A DNA stretch of 7,493 nucleotides, taken from contig CAYWTB010000139.1 in NCBI GenBank assembly GCA_964461135.1, positions 1 through 7,493 on the forward strand. Reading direction: 5' to 3'. The position numbers and the translations under genes were made by a program. Position 1 is the stretch's first letter. Each line of letters begins with the position of its first letter. The notes beneath the pieces were generated by a model that had not been told where the DNA came from, searched no databases, and saw nothing but the letters and a program-made list of their open reading frames with translations. Source of the DNA: RQOF01 sp964461135 (GTDB lineage Bacteria > Calditrichota > Calditrichia > RBG-13-44-9). Positions 6,391 to 7,493 of the stretch are shown one piece after another.

Positions 6391-6489
6391 TCCTGTCCCG
6401 AGAAGGGATGGCTTCGCCAAAAGATCTACGCATTCGCGGGACAAGTCTCATCCCGATTAGCCGACAGGACGGAGGCGTTGTTATCGGGA
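6391..6489. repeat. GC-rich nested inverted repeats between the hairpin copies
   Basis: Several perfect pairings can be seen: TCCTGTC (6391-6397) with GACAGGA (6463-6469), GTCCCG (6395-6400) with CGGGAC (6437-6442), TCCCGAT (6451-6457) with ATCGGGA (6483-6489), and a small TGGC-TTC-GCCA hairpin (6409-6419). Some of these exclude one another. No coding sequence is supported: a minus-strand frame across 6426-6776 overlaps the antitoxin start and has no family likeness. It could be a structured RNA or another repeat family. With the flanking copies B and C it fills the 462-nt gap between the two toxin-antitoxin pairs. Confidence 0.5.
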
Positions 6490-6507
6490 ACCCTTTTTTC
6501 TTTATGA

Positions 6508-6616
6508 GTCTTCCGCGAAATGGCCACTAATGTGGCAGGATCAGGATCCCGTATATTTGAACTTAATCTTTCCTGCCTGCGCCGATGTTCCGACAGGCAG
6601 GCGTCTTTAATCTTAT
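6508..6616. repeat. Composite hairpin repeat, copy C
   Basis: This copy has the same module order as copy B: TCTTCCGCGAA (6509-6519), hairpin GCCAC-TAAT-GTGGC (6523-6536), then CCTGCCTG/CAGGCAGG arms (6572-6601). About 28 extra nt (6537-6563) separate the modules. The arm change (T-AGGCAGG in B, CAGGCAGG in C) keeps or extends the stem, while the inner stem of B is lost. The first hairpin with its GGATCAG tail matches copy A. A weak T-rich stretch follows (6604-6615). Confidence 0.75.
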
Positions 6617-6644
6617 GATGTATTTCAACAGGAACAAAACTTCT

Positions 6645-6680
6645 TGTAATCAGTGTAATTTTTGTACACATTGTATTACA
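6645..6680. promoter_or_regulatory. Four TGTA sites at exact 9-nt spacing: probable antitoxin operator
   Basis: TGTA begins at 6645, 6654, 6663 and 6672, giving four consecutive 9-mers: TGTAATCAG, TGTAATTTT, TGTACACAT, TGTATTACA. The last two contain palindromes (TGTACA and TTGTA-T-TACAA, 6671-6681). The array ends 2 nt before AGGAG (6683-6687), the ribosome binding site of the ribbon-helix-helix antitoxin gene. Ribbon-helix-helix repressors typically bind short repeated half-sites upstream of their own operon, so autoregulatory binding is the natural reading. The protein-site match itself is inference. Confidence 0.5.
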
Positions 6681-6693
6681 ATAGGAGACAATT

Positions 6694-6912
6694 ATGAGTA
6701 AGGTAATATCCATTCGGATTCCTGATAAATTGGTGGGGCAATTAGACGATATTGCCCGGGAAACTGAAAGAGCCAAGTCATTTCACATCCAGAAAGCATT
6801 GGAATCTTATATTGAACAATACGCCGATTTACAAATTGCCCTGGATCGCCTGAATGATACGGGTGATGAAATTGTTTCCGGTAATGATTTAAGGAAAATG
6901 CTTGACCTTTAA
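6694..6912 (+). CDS. Ribbon-helix-helix (CopG/RelB-like) antitoxin
   Basis: This is a 72-residue protein. Residues 3-9 (VISIRIP) form the DNA-contacting beta strand. DKLVGQLDDIARET and AKSFHIQKALESYIEQY are the two helices of a ribbon-helix-helix dimer. An acidic tail (about 44-72) with ALDRLNDTGDEIVSGNDLRKML is the usual toxin-binding region in RelB/StbD-type antitoxins. It probably neutralises the RelE-like protein encoded next and represses the operon through the TGTA array upstream. The start ATG has a good AGGAG 6 nt ahead (6683-6687). Its last 11 bases overlap the toxin gene. It carries all expected elements, and the family assignment is firm even though the exact subfamily name is not. 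Confidence 0.88.
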   Translation: MSKVISIRIPDKLVGQLDDIARETERAKSFHIQKALESYIEQYADLQIALDRLNDTGDEIVSGNDLRKMLDL

Positions 6913-7135
6913 AATTGTCTTTAAGAAATCTGTTTATAAAGATTTACAACGACTTTCCAAGGATGAGGCGGGACATATTCTAGATGCCATTGATGACGAA
7001 TTAACTGAAAATGCCGATAAACTTCCGGTTCTTAAAGGAAAATTCAGGGGAATGAGGAAATTCCCTGTGGGAAATTATCGGGTCATATTTGTCATTATTG
7101 AAGAACAAGTTCTGGTTTTAAGAATCTCACAGTGA
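6902..7135 (+). CDS. RelE/ParE-like toxin, C-terminally short
   Basis: At 77 residues the protein has the RelE fold signature: FKIVFKKSVYKDLQRL, helix AGHILDAIDDEL, then LKGKFRGMRKFPVGNYRVIFVIIEEQVLVLRIS. RelE toxins bind the ribosomal A site and cut mRNA, and ParE relatives target gyrase; which applies cannot be told. The start is TTG at 6902, supported by AGGA (6892-6895) 6 nt upstream and by the short overlap with the antitoxin gene. There is no in-frame ATG near it. Family members usually continue after LRI(G/S) with an HR(K/R)xVY tail that holds a catalytic tyrosine in E. coli RelE. This protein stops at LRISQ, so roughly 8-10 residues are missing. It may be a weakened or inactivated toxin, or a naturally short variant. 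Confidence 0.82.
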   Translation: MTFKIVFKKSVYKDLQRLSKDEAGHILDAIDDELTENADKLPVLKGKFRGMRKFPVGNYRVIFVIIEEQVLVLRISQ

Positions 7136-7185
7136 AAAGATGCCTAGCGATAGTATTTTAGAAAAGGGTAATTTTTCTGGATGCT

Positions 7186-7245
7186 GGCTAAACCATGGAA
7201 GGTTTAGTCCCGATGAGACGACTGGAGGAGTCAGAATCGTCGGGA
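7186..7245. repeat. Two tandem hairpins downstream of the RelE-like gene
   Basis: The first hairpin pairs CTAAACC (7188-7194) with GGTTTAG (7201-7207) around the loop ATGGAA, extended outward by a G-T and a G-C pair. The second pairs TCCCGA (7208-7213) with TCGGGA (7240-7245), with an inner GACT-GGAGG-AGTC (7220-7232). Neither is followed by a T run, so a standard intrinsic terminator is not supported. They abut directly and lead into the heptamer tract, which suggests one composite intergenic repeat. Confidence 0.6.
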
Positions 7246-7246
7246 A

Positions 7247-7346
7247 GCCTTTAGCCTTTAGCCTTGTGCCTTTGGCCTTGGCCTTTACCCTTTACCCTTT
7301 TTCCCTTATCCTTTATCCCCTCTTTTCCTGGCACCTGATTCCTGAC
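7247..7346. repeat. Degenerate heptanucleotide tract, GCCTTTR type, interrupted by the IS end
   Basis: Seven-nt units include GCCTTTA (7247 and 7254), GCCTTGT (7261), GCCTTTG (7268), a 6-nt GCCTTG (7275), GCCTTTA (7281), CCCTTTA (7288) and a CCCTTTT-like run to about 7316. After a short break there are TTTCCTG, GCACCTG and ATTCCTG (7324-7344). The composition is strongly C/T on this strand. It resembles the tract at 5514-5609 in period and GCCTT core. The repeat pattern ends where the IS21-type end begins at 7347. Confidence 0.8.
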
Positions 7347-7493
7347 TGTCAGGGGGCACTCAAAGTGTACCAGTTGTGGGCACATCAAAGTGTACCATTA
7401 ATAAGGAAAACTGATGGTAGATTCTTCCGATCAAACACGGGAGAATCCACTGATGGCGAACAGGTTAAAAATGGTACAGAAAGAAATGTTATT
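7347..7493 (+). mobile_element. Left end of an IS21-family insertion sequence (truncated by window edge)
   Basis: The probable tip is TGTCAGGGGGCAC at 7347, a TG start as in IS21-family ends. Two copies of a GGGCAC-(A)-TCAAAGTGTACCA motif follow (7354-7372 and 7378-7397), with the 13-nt TCAAAGTGTACCA repeated 25 nt apart. Multiple such repeats inside the ends, serving as transposase binding sites, are a known IS21-family trait. An istA start follows at 7414. The right end, istB and any target duplication lie outside the window, so the exact tip is provisional. Confidence 0.75.
7414..7493 (+). CDS. istA: IS21-family transposase IstA, N-terminal fragment
   Basis: The open frame runs from ATG 7414 off the right edge (26 codons visible), with AAGGA (7403-7407) 6 nt upstream. 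After a 13-residue polar lead, it reads MANRLKMVQKEML, which strongly resembles the common IstA opening that precedes the helix-turn-helix. IstA is the DDE transposase of IS21 elements and works with the ATPase IstB. An alternative start is the second ATG (7453), where many relatives begin, but it has no good ribosome binding site. The gene is partial only because the window ends. Confidence 0.75.
   Translation, partial: MVDSSDQTRENPLMANRLKMVQKEML

Noticed and set aside
6426..6776. Minus-strand open frame of 116 codons
   Set aside because: It overlaps the antitoxin start and the TGTA array, spans repeat DNA and resembles no known protein.
7120..7190. Frameshift that would restore the RelE tail
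   Set aside because: A 2-nt change would allow a reading beginning SHSEK after LRI, but it lacks the expected HRxxVY tyrosine, so a clean frameshift is not convincing.
7186..7245. tRNA or intrinsic terminator reading of the paired hairpins
   Set aside because: There is no cloverleaf, anticodon or CCA-like arrangement, and no T run follows either stem.

Overview
The window is an accessory region of a Gram-negative-type bacterium: the 3' part of a surface-polysaccharide (O-antigen, capsule or exopolysaccharide) locus, followed by a toxin-antitoxin and repeat island that ends at the left edge of an IS21-family insertion sequence. The long sugar transferase with a KLRTM...DELPQL...VGVRAL core, the weak Shine-Dalgarno use at some genes and the heptamer-rich intergenic tracts suggest the Bacteroidota/Ignavibacteriota/FCB part of the tree. 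That is an impression from sequence style; the phylum cannot be proven here.

Region 1 (1-3366). A probable divergent gene leaves the window on the left. Four same-strand genes are packed head to tail, the last three joined by 4-base ATGA overlaps or by a Shine-Dalgarno that starts inside the preceding stop codon. They encode a left-handed beta-helix (hexapeptide) acyltransferase with an unrecognised C-terminal domain, a free-standing acyl carrier protein, a compact AMP-forming acyl ligase and an SDR ketoreductase. The simplest joint model is an acyl-decoration pathway. The ligase adenylates an acid and loads it on the carrier protein, the SDR adjusts a keto or hydroxyl group, and the beta-helix enzyme moves the acyl group to an (amino)sugar.

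Region 2 (3480-5456). A 658-residue polyprenyl-phosphate sugar-1-phosphate transferase would start glycan assembly on the lipid carrier. Its membrane region is two tandem copies of one module, at an exact offset of 140 residues. Its middle looks like a degenerate methyltransferase-like domain, and its catalytic domain is C-terminal. Base composition jumps from about 38% to above 50% GC between the two copies.

Region 3 (5457-7346). Here are a HicAB pair and a ribbon-helix-helix/RelE pair, set among 7-nt-period degenerate repeats, three related hairpin repeats and other GC-rich inverted repeats. The second pair has four TGTA sites at exactly 9-nt spacing just upstream of its ribosome binding site. 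Its toxin ends early.

Region 4 (7347-7493). IS21-type terminal repeats and the first codons of istA run off the right edge. The element appears to have inserted into heptamer-repeat DNA.
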